Below are positions 27,644 to 35,669 of a stretch of DNA of 64,000 bases, piece after piece. The notes under the pieces were generated by a model that saw nothing but the letters and a program-made list of their open reading frames with translations, had not been told where the DNA came from and made no database searches. The first letter of the stretch is position 1; every line of letters starts with the position of its first letter. Made by a program: the position numbers and the translations under genes. Origin of the DNA: Bartonella sp. M0177 (GTDB taxonomy: Bacteria; Pseudomonadota; Alphaproteobacteria; Rhizobiales; Rhizobiaceae); contig NZ_JACFOY010000001.1 of the NCBI RefSeq assembly GCF_016102285.1, forward strand, positions 372,001 through 436,000, read 5' to 3'.

Positions 27644-27955
27644 TCAAAATGTCCAATCGCGAAAACTGCGGATAATGTCATCACACCCATGAGGAATAGA
27701 TGAAATGACGCCCCCGACGGCTTCCCTCTGTTCGTACCACCAGGCGGCAATTTGGCAGACAGCTTCCTGCAATGCCGGAGGAATAGGATCGTTACCGTTG
27801 TTGCCGTAACGCTCTTCAATTTTGTAGCCTAAAAGGCTCTCGACATAATTTTGTGCGGCTTGCATTTTTAATGTCAGCAAATCGTCATCAATATCCCCGA
27901 TGTCATCGGTAAAATTGAGCTGATCTTTAACTTGTTTGAGCGTCAAAATAGACAT
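27644..27955 (-). CDS. Head-tail connector protein (gp6-like)
   Basis: 103 residues from ATG 27955. The all-helical pattern LTLKQVKDQLNFTDDIGDIDDDLLTLKMQAAQNYVESLLGY and the PPALQEAVCQIAAWWYEQRE helix are typical of the HK97 gp6 connector, which sits under the portal ring. The gp10-like gene starts 1 bp after it. A longer frame extends to 28036 but lacks similarity. Confidence 0.9.
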   Translation of the reverse strand: MSILTLKQVKDQLNFTDDIGDIDDDLLTLKMQAAQNYVESLLGYKIEERYGNNGNDPIPPALQEAVCQIAAWWYEQREAVGGVISSIPHGCDDIIRSFRDWTF

Positions 27956-28065
27956 TTGAAAAAAAATCCTATTTTTTAAAAATAACGAGGCTGTGCCCGA
28001 CCGCCGGTGCCCAAGAGAGGCAAAAAGTTTGAACACTGCCCCCCTTGGAAGTTGCCATGCATCTA

Positions 28066-28554
28066 TTACGCTTCATTGGAATCTGCGGCATCGACGACGA
28101 CGATGTTAGAATTGATGCCAAGCGTGGCCTTTAGCTTGACGACGTTATTTGCTTCGCCAGCCTCTTCACTTGCGCTCATAACCTTAGCAATGAATAGCCG
28201 CTCTGATGGTGTTCCATCTACTGGAGCGTCATTGAAGACGATACGAAATGCATAATCGTAAATTGTTCTTTCTGCTGCTCTAATTGCTTTCTGGCCTGCA
28301 TCCGAATAATCGACGCCTATAATGATTTCCATGTTGCCAGCGTTGCGTAGTCCTTTGTACTTTTGAACACGCATGTTACCAATGACACCAAACGTCACTT
28401 CTTCTGATGTGTCACCCAATGAACCGATATTCTCTAGTCCATTGATTTCGGTCCATGTTTGAGATGCAAAGTCTGACAGAACAAAATCTGAGTTCTTGTT
28501 TTTAATGGCTGTACCAATGAACAGTTTTGTGCCTGCTGTGGTAAATATCGACAT
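28066..28554 (-). CDS. Major tail (tube) protein
   Basis: 162 residues from ATG 28554. MSIFTTAGTKLFIG opens the protein, and NIGSLGDTSEEVTF, KGLRNAGNMEIIIGVDY and FIAKVMSASEEAGEANNVVKLKATLGINS follow, the usual layout of siphophage tail tube proteins. It presumably polymerises around the tape measure. Its place before the connector genes, and not after the tail terminator, is unusual. Confidence 0.85.
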   Translation of the reverse strand: MSIFTTAGTKLFIGTAIKNKNSDFVLSDFASQTWTEINGLENIGSLGDTSEEVTFGVIGNMRVQKYKGLRNAGNMEIIIGVDYSDAGQKAIRAAERTIYDYAFRIVFNDAPVDGTPSERLFIAKVMSASEEAGEANNVVKLKATLGINSNIVVVDAADSNEA

Positions 28555-28555
28555 G

Positions 28556-28897
28556 TTAGTGGTTCCTTTCTTCGCGCTGCTTGACGCTTGAATGACAATG
28601 AGTGCATAGGGCTTGCCAGTTGTTTCGGTCGGAAAACAAAGTCTTGTCACCCTTATGCGGTTTGATGTGATCTACTACGGTTGCAGGTGCTCCACACCGG
28701 ACGCAAAACCGATGTTCTTTCAGATAAGCTGCGCGCCATCTTTCCCACGTCCTTGAATAGCCACGCCTTGATGAATTAGGACGTTTCAAGTCATGCCTTG
28801 CTTTGCGTTCTGCATCGCTTTTACGTTCACAGGGACAACGGACGCCATAAGCGACACGATACCCGCAATTACAAATTCTTGGTGCTGCATAAGGCAT
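28556..28897 (-). CDS. HNH endonuclease
   Basis: 113 residues from ATG 28897, with AGGAGT ahead. Cysteine pairs (CNCGYRVAYGVRCPC and CVRCGAPATVVDHIKPHKGD...CTHCHSSVKQRE) frame the HNH catalytic core around DHIKPH and NWQALC. It may be the packaging-associated HNH that works with the terminase in HK97-like phages and satellites, or a homing-type nuclease inserted behind the capsid gene. It lies 1 bp ahead of the tail tube gene. Confidence 0.92.
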   Translation of the reverse strand: MPYAAPRICNCGYRVAYGVRCPCERKSDAERKARHDLKRPNSSRRGYSRTWERWRAAYLKEHRFCVRCGAPATVVDHIKPHKGDKTLFSDRNNWQALCTHCHSSVKQREERNH

Positions 28898-29014
28898 GAG
28901 AAAGACTCCTAAAAATTGCTCGTGAGACGATGAGGAAAAGGTAGAAAAAAGCCAGTGCCTCATCGTCTCTTTTACGGAATGAGCGGTCCCGCAATCTACC
29001 ACTGGCTTATCTCG
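28898..29014 (-). other. Structured spacer between capsid and HNH genes
   Basis: A perfect 12-bp inverted repeat, GAGACGATGAGG (28924-28935) and CCTCATCGTCTC (28958-28969), surrounds GCCAGTG (28951-28957), which can itself pair with CACTGGC (29000-29006). On the minus strand the CACTGGC copy near 28957 is followed by TTTTTT. The two pairings exclude each other or form a pseudoknot. Confidence 0.6.
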
Positions 29015-30586
29015 TTATTTTGATGATGTGAGTGTGAGTTTACGAATGCGATCGGGATGCGTTACGTCGGCACCGACACGACGACGTGCATGAAAACGAA
29101 CGATGCCTTTCGTTGCTTGGGTATATGGATCGGAAAAGATTTCAAATCCTACACGGTCCATAATGCGATAGCCGGACAAGTCACCAAAAATAATAGGTGT
29201 ATTGCCTGCTGTAGGGTCTGGCATATCGACAGCTTCAACAACCGGTCGTCCCAACAAAGTTGCAGGCTGTCCTTCTTTGAGGCTTTCCTGCCAAATATAA
29301 TCCCCATTTGCATTCTTGAGCTTGCGTACGGTTGCGATGGTATTGCGGTTCATAACGAACACGCCTTTTTGTGAATAGAACGTCGGCAACGAGTAAATGA
29401 GGTCAATGAGCGTATCGCCATCAATAGCGGCTGCATTGGTAGTCTTGATCTGGGGAGATATAAGTAAGCCCATTGGCTGCTTAACGCCTGAGCCTAATAT
29501 AAACGACTCCGCTTCGGTAATAGCAAAGCTTTCGGCTAAATCGCTTTTGAGTTCGTCTTCCAGATTGTAAGCATTATCTTCCATCAATTGACGGGAAATG
29601 TCGGCAAAAGTAGCCAGCTCGAACGGCTTGATAGCGACCTGTTCATATTTCAGGCTCGTTTCTGAACGTTCTTCTATCTCTTCTACCCATTTAGCTTTAG
29701 TGCTTTCCAACCGACGCGGCCAACGCATTTCCGCACTCGCCATCGTTTTGACGTTGGCATATTGGCGAATTGGTGACATTTCACGCAACAGCTTGATGAT
29801 CTCATCACCAAATTCCGGCGGGGCCAAATAACCAGCCTGTGCGCTGTCTCCAACCGTCAAAGCTTTTTTCTCAAGATCGCTTAAGCCTTCTTTGCCATGG
29901 CGCAAATATGTTCCAAAAGCTTTCTTTTCCAACAGTGTTTCTTCATCCGGCACGTCATTATATTTGCCGTTGCCTGCGCGCTGCATCTTTGCCTCAAGTT
30001 CATCTACGCGCTTGCTAATTTTGCTCATATCAATCTGTTTGATGATGCCGGCTAATTCATTGATTTTCTTTTCCAAGCCTGCATCAATCTTCGTTTCTGT
30101 CTCAGTTGCTTTAGTGTCCAAGATATTTTCCTTTCTGGCATCCAGTGCTTTTGCTGATGTGATCCTCGCCCCCGGATGAGCCGGAACGGCAACGATAGAT
30201 ATTTCTTTGAGTGACAAATCCGAGATAATCCGGCCGCCGCCTTTGCGGGGGTCCGCATGTTTTATGATGAAACCTATAGAAAGGCCGGTGACAGCCTTTT
30301 CTCGAATAAGTGCACGTACTTCGCGGGCGCGCTGTATCTCATTGACCAGAAGACGCCCTTTAACTTTCAGGCCGTTGTCTGTTGCTTCAACAGTATCCCA
30401 AACGCCGATAGCTTCCCCTTGATTGTGCATGTCCAACATAGGAAGCGGGCAACTTGTCTCTGAGAAAGCTTGTTTCGTGATCTCATCGCCATAGCTATCA
30501 GGAGAATTGAATAGCCATGCCAGCCCTTCGATTTCGCCTATCTCTGATACAGTGAACGCCGCTTTTGTTTCTAAGTGCTCGATCAT
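29015..30586 (-). CDS. Prohead protease-scaffold-major capsid fusion protein
   Basis: 523 residues joining two usually separate proteins. Residues 1 to about 160 are an HK97-type prohead protease (S78), with catalytic His in LDMHNQGEAIG and Ser in VTGLSIGF. About 165-215 are coiled coil (KKINELAGIIKQ, VDELEAKMQRA), the scaffolding delta domain. From about 230 on lies the HK97-fold capsid (DSAQAGYLAPPEFGDEIIKLL, EQVAIKPFELATFADIS, GRPVVEAVDMPD). Self-cleavage should release the mature capsid. The reading frame is uninterrupted. Confidence 0.93.
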   Translation of the reverse strand: MIEHLETKAAFTVSEIGEIEGLAWLFNSPDSYGDEITKQAFSETSCPLPMLDMHNQGEAIGVWDTVEATDNGLKVKGRLLVNEIQRAREVRALIREKAVTGLSIGFIIKHADPRKGGGRIISDLSLKEISIVAVPAHPGARITSAKALDARKENILDTKATETETKIDAGLEKKINELAGIIKQIDMSKISKRVDELEAKMQRAGNGKYNDVPDEETLLEKKAFGTYLRHGKEGLSDLEKKALTVGDSAQAGYLAPPEFGDEIIKLLREMSPIRQYANVKTMASAEMRWPRRLESTKAKWVEEIEERSETSLKYEQVAIKPFELATFADISRQLMEDNAYNLEDELKSDLAESFAITEAESFILGSGVKQPMGLLISPQIKTTNAAAIDGDTLIDLIYSLPTFYSQKGVFVMNRNTIATVRKLKNANGDYIWQESLKEGQPATLLGRPVVEAVDMPDPTAGNTPIIFGDLSGYRIMDRVGFEIFSDPYTQATKGIVRFHARRRVGADVTHPDRIRKLTLTSSK

Positions 30587-30975
30587 TTTTCACCTCGATA
30601 AGCTGTGCGGTCAGAAGCAAAGGCATCAACCTGAACCTGTAGCCAGTGAACACTCTTGAGAATGCGGATAATATTTTCAGAATTGCAGGGGACAGCCTGA
30701 CCAGCTTCTGAAAGGTTCCAGTCTAAAACCAGAGAAGCGAGAGATGATAAGCGGGCCTTTTCGCGATTTTCGGCCGATATGTTTCCATCCTCATCACTGA
30801 GTTCACTGAGATCATCGACAAGCTTTAGGCGCGCTCTACGTGCAATCTGTGAATCTGGACCAGCAACGCGAAACTTGATGCCGGTTGTTTGACCTGTCAC
30901 AGGATCCATGACATCGTATTCATGCCCTTTTTCCTGATCGGCCAAATTGTTATAGATTTCGGTCAAATCCATCAT
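30583..30975 (-). CDS. Phage protein of unknown function between portal and capsid genes
   Basis: 130 residues, acidic and helical. Opens with YNNLADQEKGHEYDVMDPVTGQTTGIKFRVAGPDS, then a basic patch (QIARRARLKL) and a region of charged helices (ENREKARLSSLASLVLDWN). It overlaps portal and capsid genes by 4 bp each. This layout recalls tail assembly chaperone proteins, which is unexpected in this position. The role is not established. Confidence 0.75.
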   Translation of the reverse strand: MMDLTEIYNNLADQEKGHEYDVMDPVTGQTTGIKFRVAGPDSQIARRARLKLVDDLSELSDEDGNISAENREKARLSSLASLVLDWNLSEAGQAVPCNSENIIRILKSVHWLQVQVDAFASDRTAYRGEK

Positions 30976-32222
30976 TGATCTTCTTTCTCGTCATCAGCCT
31001 CTGAAGGTTTTTCGGTATTTTCCAAAAAACCATCCGGCTTAGTTGCAATGTTCGGATTGATGAATTCGTCGCCGCCTTCGTATGGTGCGAGATTTTCGCG
31101 GGCGCGACATTCATTCGGGTTCATAACTCTGCTACTGATAAGCGTTGCATAGGACGCGGCACGACTTGCAAGGTCGGTCTTCAGAAGATCGTTGGTCTCG
31201 AATTCGACGTAATAGTTTTCACGCTCATCTTCGGTGAAGAGTTTCAGCTTGAGTTCACCTTGCCACGCCTTTAGCCAACGCGAGAGAGTGAACGTCAAAA
31301 AGTTTTCTCTTAATTCAACAGCATTGCCCCATGTTGCCCGTCCAAGCTCATAAAGCATTGGCGGGGGGACGCGGAAAATACGGGCTATTTCCGTAATTGC
31401 ATGACGCCACGTTTCGAGAAATTGGGCATCAACGCTTGTGAATGTAAATGGTTTGAATTCGACGCCATCATAAAGGATTGCGGTTTTTCCGTTTTCTCCT
31501 TCGCTTTCGTGGGTCTCTCTCCATGCTTTGCGCGTTTGTTTGACAGCGTCTTCTCCCATGCCTTTGGGAAACATCAGAGCACCGCTAGGGCGCGCTCCAC
31601 GGCCGAACAGATAACCGGCATGTTTTTCTAATGCCAAAGCCACGCCTATAGCGTTCTTACAGTCGTTGACCGGACTCACACCTTTAAAACCGTCTAATGA
31701 TGCGGTTTTGATGTGAATGATATTTTCTCTTTTGATAGTACGTCCGGTGCTTTTGCCCGTACCTTGAAGGTAAATCGGTTCCCCAAAATCATCAGTTTCT
31801 ATACTGATAGAAGCGGGGTTTAACCGGATTAGATTTTGCGGCTTATTTCCATTAACCCGAATGATTTCGGCATAACCATTGCCATAGAGCAGGCAATCAC
31901 GCTGTACTTGTTCACGTAAGTCTTGAGCCGTTGTCCAATTATTCGGAAAGTCCAACACCTTGGCAACAGGGTGATCTATCACTCGGTCGCGTTGGTCTCC
32001 ATTTTTCTTAAATACATGTAAGGGAAGTTGCCCGACTGGTTCGGCTATGGCTTCAATTGCCGCACGAACTGGTGTGCACCGCATAGCATTAGCGGGCGTA
32101 ACCGATATTCCAGAGATTGACTTGCTCGATTGAAATAATTCAACCAGCCAATCTTCTGGAGCGGTAATCTGTGACTTTTGCTCGATAGCTTGCGTCTTAA
32201 TGGAAAAGGGCCATATTTTCAT
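30972..32222 (-). CDS. Phage portal protein, HK97 family
   Basis: 416 residues. Family blocks are NAMRCTPVRAAIEAIAEPVGQLPLHVF, DLREQVQRDCLLYGNGYAEIIR, IIHIKTASLDGFKGVSP and ITEIARIFRVPPPMLYELGRATWGN. It forms the dodecameric portal through which DNA enters. The C-terminal 40 residues are acidic. It is the first gene of the head operon, 50 bp after an AlpA-like gene. Confidence 0.95.
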   Translation of the reverse strand: MKIWPFSIKTQAIEQKSQITAPEDWLVELFQSSKSISGISVTPANAMRCTPVRAAIEAIAEPVGQLPLHVFKKNGDQRDRVIDHPVAKVLDFPNNWTTAQDLREQVQRDCLLYGNGYAEIIRVNGNKPQNLIRLNPASISIETDDFGEPIYLQGTGKSTGRTIKRENIIHIKTASLDGFKGVSPVNDCKNAIGVALALEKHAGYLFGRGARPSGALMFPKGMGEDAVKQTRKAWRETHESEGENGKTAILYDGVEFKPFTFTSVDAQFLETWRHAITEIARIFRVPPPMLYELGRATWGNAVELRENFLTFTLSRWLKAWQGELKLKLFTEDERENYYVEFETNDLLKTDLASRAASYATLISSRVMNPNECRARENLAPYEGGDEFINPNIATKPDGFLENTEKPSEADDEKEDQ

Positions 32223-32273
32223 GGCCCCTTTATAGCATTAGCAAATTATCTATCTTACTGGTTTTACAGGGTT

Positions 32274-32519
32274 TTATAAGGTTTGTTCCGGTTTTGTGCT
32301 GAAATACAAATCCAGTTCATTCCTTTTTGCGCAATAACGCCGCCCGACTTTTGAAACTGGAGAGCCGTCAAGATGTGCAAGTGTATTGGTTACAAAGTCT
32401 GCTGATGTTCCAATATATCGCCCGATTGCTTCAGCCGTCCATATGATTTCAGATTGCCTCTTATTGTTTTGATGCAAGGTCAGATCATCAAATTTTTGAG
32501 GCGTTAGTATTTTTGCCAT
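32274..32519 (-). CDS. AlpA-like helix-turn-helix protein
   Basis: 81 residues with a winged-HTH pattern: EIIWTAEAIGRYIGTSADFVTNTLAHLDGSPVSKVGRRYCAKRNELDLYF, as in MerR/AlpA/excisionase-type proteins. Its place between the primase and the portal gene suggests control of head gene expression or a DNA-binding role at packaging. A frameshifted homologue lies outside the element at 45495-45704. Confidence 0.8.
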   Translation of the reverse strand: MAKILTPQKFDDLTLHQNNKRQSEIIWTAEAIGRYIGTSADFVTNTLAHLDGSPVSKVGRRYCAKRNELDLYFSTKPEQTL

Positions 32520-32616
32520 TATCTGTAATCTCCAAAACGATCTTCATAATCTATTGTTCTCAAATAAAACATTCGTCTTAAAGGGGAGAAAGAGGGTGTA
32601 TGTTTCTTATAGGTAG

Positions 32617-33633
32617 TCATTTTTGACTAGTCTGGAATTTATAGATTGCGGCACCTGATGAGCTGCTGGCTTTTTTTATCCTTTTCACTATGCCACGGTT
32701 TAGAAGCTCTTTCCTTGCAGCGGATAATCGTTTTTGTGTCCATCCACCTTTGGGCATAGTTGGTGCCATGGCGTCAGCAATGCAAAAATCTCTCCCCCAA
32801 TGAAACCGACGCAAAATATTATACAAAATAAATGCGTCAGGCTCTTCCATCATAAGGCCATCAATCATACTGTGGTCTATGACGACTTTATGCCCTGTTA
32901 CCAAATAGTTCTTGTCTTCTGATTCATACCGAAAAGCACTATTAACCACCTTCTTCACTTCATCATCCGGCAATGGTGAACAAAATTCCGATTGATTATA
33001 TTTTATAGCGATACTCATCAATTCATCGGGTGATTGGCAACCTCGTGCAGCGATCATACAATGACGCCATAAAAGATCATTTCTTTGTCCTTCGCCAATT
33101 TTTAGTGTTGCTTTTTGTTTTTCTTCTTTCGGAACGATGTCGGGCATCACCCTGACGCTCCGCATTTTTGGCAGATCATGCAAATCGTCAAGTGACCCTG
33201 CAATGATTTGATAATTGCCTTTTATCCCCTTGGAAGGCGGTGCGACCACGTATCCGTCTCCCAATATGTCAACTGGCCTCAAGTTGTTTGGTCTGATTCG
33301 CCGCCCTTCGCCATTGTTGCGATACCAAGCTTGAAAATGTCCTGATCCGCTTCGTACGATGAAAGGTGTCTTCCCGTATTTGTCTAATTCTTCAGCCAGT
33401 ATCCGTTCATCGGATGTATCCACATCCAAAACGGTTAGTCTGTTCTTTTTACAAGCAATCCCAAATGCCTGAATGTCGGGAAATTTTAAGGCAAGTTGTT
33501 CGCTACCTGTTTTCCCAACATTCAAATAGCGTTTTACGGCCGGTCTTTTGGCACTTTGTGTTATCCATACCGGAAAAGTCGCTATTCCGATTTCGGCGTA
33601 ACGGGGTTGCCAATCGGCAAAAATCCCCGTCAT
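32617..33633 (-). CDS. Bifunctional DNA primase/polymerase (prim-pol)
   Basis: 338 residues. The N-terminal prim-pol domain (about 1-165) shows TFPVWITQSAKRPAV, LTVLDVDTSDERILAEEL with the catalytic DxD, IVRSGSGHFQAWYR and LRPVDILGDGYVVAPPS. About 190-250 is a primase C-terminal helical domain (GQRNDLLWRHCMIAARG). No helicase domain is fused and none is encoded nearby. Short stand-alone prim-pols are common in satellites and small islands, where they start replication at an element origin. Confidence 0.92.
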   Translation of the reverse strand: MTGIFADWQPRYAEIGIATFPVWITQSAKRPAVKRYLNVGKTGSEQLALKFPDIQAFGIACKKNRLTVLDVDTSDERILAEELDKYGKTPFIVRSGSGHFQAWYRNNGEGRRIRPNNLRPVDILGDGYVVAPPSKGIKGNYQIIAGSLDDLHDLPKMRSVRVMPDIVPKEEKQKATLKIGEGQRNDLLWRHCMIAARGCQSPDELMSIAIKYNQSEFCSPLPDDEVKKVVNSAFRYESEDKNYLVTGHKVVIDHSMIDGLMMEEPDAFILYNILRRFHWGRDFCIADAMAPTMPKGGWTQKRLSAARKELLNRGIVKRIKKASSSSGAAIYKFQTSQK

Positions 33634-33863
33634 TAATGCGCCTGCCTTTCCGCTGTTGAATAAACTGGAAGGGATAAGCGTTCACTTGCCCATGTATCCA
33701 AGTCTTCCAACCGATAAAGAGGAAAACGGCCGTAATATTCCATACGTGGACCGCCGCCATTGACAGCCATCTTTGCTAAGGTGCTCTTAGTAATTGGAAG
33801 CCCGAATTTTTCTGCTAGGTATTGAGGTACGTCTTTGCGACGCAAACGAGGACGATAAATCAT
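33633..33863 (-). CDS. AlpA/excisionase-type DNA-binding protein
   Basis: 76 residues from ATG 33863. RRKDVPQYLAEKFGLPITKSTLAKMAVNGGGPRMEYYGRFPLYRLEDLDTWASERL is the winged-HTH pattern used by AlpA and excisionase proteins. It may direct excision together with the integrase or activate the operon. A longer start at 33908 overlaps the preceding gene. It meets the primase start by 1 bp. Confidence 0.85.
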   Translation of the reverse strand: MIYRPRLRRKDVPQYLAEKFGLPITKSTLAKMAVNGGGPRMEYYGRFPLYRLEDLDTWASERLSLPVYSTAERQAH

Positions 33864-34288
33864 GCTGCTTCTCCCCGTGGTTTGTATTGTATGCCGTGTT
33901 GTTCGCAAAACTCTGCGCGTTCAAGATTGGCAATCACTTTAGCCATTTCAATGTTGGCAACGGTTAGGTCACCGTCAACAATGTAATAAGGCAAAAGGAC
34001 TGTTGCCCTTATGTTAATGTCGTTTCGCGTCATAGGTGTTCGGGCTTCAATCTTCTTGATGACATTGTACCAAAAGATATCAATGTAATTGAGCAATTCC
34101 CCAAGAAGTGCTCCTGCGTCATTCAGCTTACTGTCATCAGCCCAATAACGTGGGGTATCTAATTCAGCCCCCAAATGATCTGTTATCGCTTTCAATGCTA
34201 TGTGCATGTTGCGCAAGTCACTAATCGAAAGCTCGTCAAGGTTCTGATCCGTATACGAGAAGGCATGAACGTTATTAGTGTCGGTCAT
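33860..34288 (-). CDS. Hypothetical protein of the early operon
   Basis: 142 residues, acidic and largely helical (LDELSISDLRNMHIALKAITDHLGAEL, IDIFWYNVIKKIEA). No motif is recognised. ATGA overlaps with both neighbours place it in the early replication operon. Confidence 0.75.
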   Translation of the reverse strand: MTDTNNVHAFSYTDQNLDELSISDLRNMHIALKAITDHLGAELDTPRYWADDSKLNDAGALLGELLNYIDIFWYNVIKKIEARTPMTRNDINIRATVLLPYYIVDGDLTVANIEMAKVIANLERAEFCEQHGIQYKPRGEAA

Positions 34289-34482
34289 AGCACTACCCCC
34301 TCCATCATCCCCAAGTCGATTGCTTCACTCCCGCCATCAATCCTGAGCATGAGGCCAGTACGTTCCAGCCAATTCGTAGCCATATTAGCGTCAGACAAAT
34401 TGGCGTCCGGCTTTATTGTTTTTGACAGGCGTTCCTGTTGTGTTCCCGTTGCGCTTACGGGTGGAATTGTGTTATATTCCAT
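34285..34482 (-). CDS. Small hypothetical protein of the early operon
   Basis: 65 residues with no recognised domain (MEYNTIPPVSATGTQQER...MEGVVL). It is kept because its stop overlaps the next start in an ATGA junction, the same coupling seen along the operon, and because a GGAGAATG-type site precedes it. Confidence 0.6.
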   Translation of the reverse strand: MEYNTIPPVSATGTQQERLSKTIKPDANLSDANMATNWLERTGLMLRIDGGSEAIDLGMMEGVVL

Positions 34483-34513
34483 TTAAACATTCTCCATTTC
34501 TAAGTTGAGTTTG

Positions 34514-34717
34514 TTAAACATGGCGTGAGGAAGTGGCTGCTTCTGTCACGCCTTTTTCTTTTTCGACTTCAAGCTGCTGCTCAATACAATAAATTATCTC
34601 CGCATTCATCGTGCGTCGATTTTTTACCGCTCTTTCCTTTACGAGATGTCTCATGCCAGCCGGAAACCTGATGATGTATTTATCCTGAACTTGTTTCATA
34701 TCATCTCCATAATTCAT
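34514..34717 (-). CDS. Arc-family ribbon-helix-helix DNA-binding protein
   Basis: 67 residues. DKYIIRFPAGMRHLVKERAVKNRRTMNAEIIYCIEQQLE is the RHH fold of phage Arc/Mnt-type repressors (beta strand KYIIRFP, two helices). The start may be the internal Met at MKQVQDKY. Divergent from a second Arc-type gene across a region with two matching operators. It is likely the control gene of the minus-strand operon. Confidence 0.88.
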   Translation of the reverse strand: MNYGDDMKQVQDKYIIRFPAGMRHLVKERAVKNRRTMNAEIIYCIEQQLEVEKEKGVTEAATSSRHV

Positions 34718-34719
34718 GT

Positions 34720-34732
34720 TGGCTATTAGCCA
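34720..34732. promoter_or_regulatory. Operator 1 for Arc-type regulators
   Basis: TGGCTATTAGCCA, a 13-bp palindrome three bases ahead of the minus-strand Arc gene. Its reverse complement is exactly operator 2. Confidence 0.7.
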
Positions 34733-34778
34733 TTATTAACCATATGACTATATAAAACCTTGCGTCAACTATTTTTTT

Positions 34779-34791
34779 TGGCTAATAGCCA
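34779..34791. promoter_or_regulatory. Operator 2 for Arc-type regulators
   Basis: TGGCTAATAGCCA, the exact inverse of operator 1, 59 bp away centre to centre. It covers a possible -10 hexamer (TAATAG, 34783-34788) that lies 17 bp after TTGCGT (34760-34765), so binding here would block the plus-strand promoter. Confidence 0.7.
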
Positions 34792-34812
34792 TTTTTATTG
34801 TGAGGTATTGAA

Positions 34813-35316
34813 ATGGCACGTCCCAAGAGAGAAGTCATCCAACCAGAAGATAAGTATGTAATCCGCTTCCCGGATGGTATGCGCGACCAATTAAAGGAAG
34901 CTGCCAAGGAAAATAATCGTTCGCTAAACGCGGAAATAATCGCGCGGCTTGAGGGATATGAAGAATTAAAAAAAGAAAGTTTGATTTTACCAAGACGCCT
35001 TCAAAGGAAGTTAGCCGATGGAGCTAGAATAAATGATACTTCAGTATTGGAGGAAGTCGTATCGACACTTGAAAAACATTATAAATTGCCAGACTTAACA
35101 GTCGGGGGATTTGTGGATTCTGAACTAATAGATATGATTATGGGAAAAGAAAAAGCAGAGGAATTTCGTCAAAAAGTCGCATCGGGTAAAATAGATAGGT
35201 CTGCAATAATAAAAGTACAAACCATATTAGATCGTGAAAGTTCTGTTTTTGATAAGACAACAGGTAAAACAACAGTGAAAGCTAAAGTCAGGATGACAAT
35301 TGAAGCTAAGAAATAA
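34813..35316 (+). CDS. Arc-family regulator with C-terminal extension
   Basis: 167 residues. Residues 12-50 are an Arc-type RHH domain ([35 protein letters not shown]). The 115-residue remainder is charged, with [24 protein letters not shown] and [19 protein letters not shown], and is not recognised. The RHH strand is nearly that of the divergent 67-residue protein, so both could read the same operators. It could be the lysogeny-side regulator of the element, standing in for CI. Confidence 0.85.
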   Translation: MARPKREVIQPEDKYVIRFPDGMRDQLKEAAKENNRSLNAEIIARLEGYEELKKESLILPRRLQRKLADGARINDTSVLEEVVSTLEKHYKLPDLTVGGFVDSELIDMIMGKEKAEEFRQKVASGKIDRSAIIKVQTILDRESSVFDKTTGKTTVKAKVRMTIEAKK

Positions 35317-35336
35317 ATGCCGGACAATCTGGCAAT

Positions 35337-35433
35337 GAGGCCAGCACAATTTTCAGTCCGTCAAATGTGCCTGACGGGCATATTTAAAACCATAGTGACA
35401 AACAATCCTTTCGATAATATGCTGGCCTCTTTT
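35337..35433 (+). other. Structured RNA candidate with terminator-like end
   Basis: GAGGCCAGCA (35337-35346) pairs perfectly with TGCTGGCCTC (35420-35429), which is followed by TTTT. Inside, CCGTCA pairs with TGACGG. It follows the Arc-type gene and precedes a small membrane protein. Confidence 0.5.
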
Positions 35434-35453
35434 AGATTGAGGGAAGCAAAGTC

Positions 35454-35669
35454 ATGATACTACGCCAACGATTGACAGCCATGGGGTGGGTAGGGCTGGT
35501 GTTTTTCTTCTTAGGGCCAATTGCTTTCATTCTAAGCTTTTTTTTGGGACTTTTCGGCATACATGTTGTTATTCCGACGGGAATAGCAGAAACCATTTTG
35601 CTAGCTCTACTTTTTATCTCGGTTCCCCTGCTGCTCCTCGGCCGTGAATGGGTAGTTATTAAGGAATAA
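35454..35669 (+). CDS. Small two-helix membrane protein
   Basis: 71 residues with two transmembrane helices (about 10-32, 42-62), preceded by GAGGGAAG at a good distance. No family is recognised. Small hydrophobic proteins coded beside phage control genes are often superinfection-exclusion proteins, which is a possibility here; a toxin role is another. It ends 30 bp ahead of the palindrome-rich region. Confidence 0.65.
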   Translation: MILRQRLTAMGWVGLVFFFLGPIAFILSFFLGLFGIHVVIPTGIAETILLALLFISVPLLLLGREWVVIKE

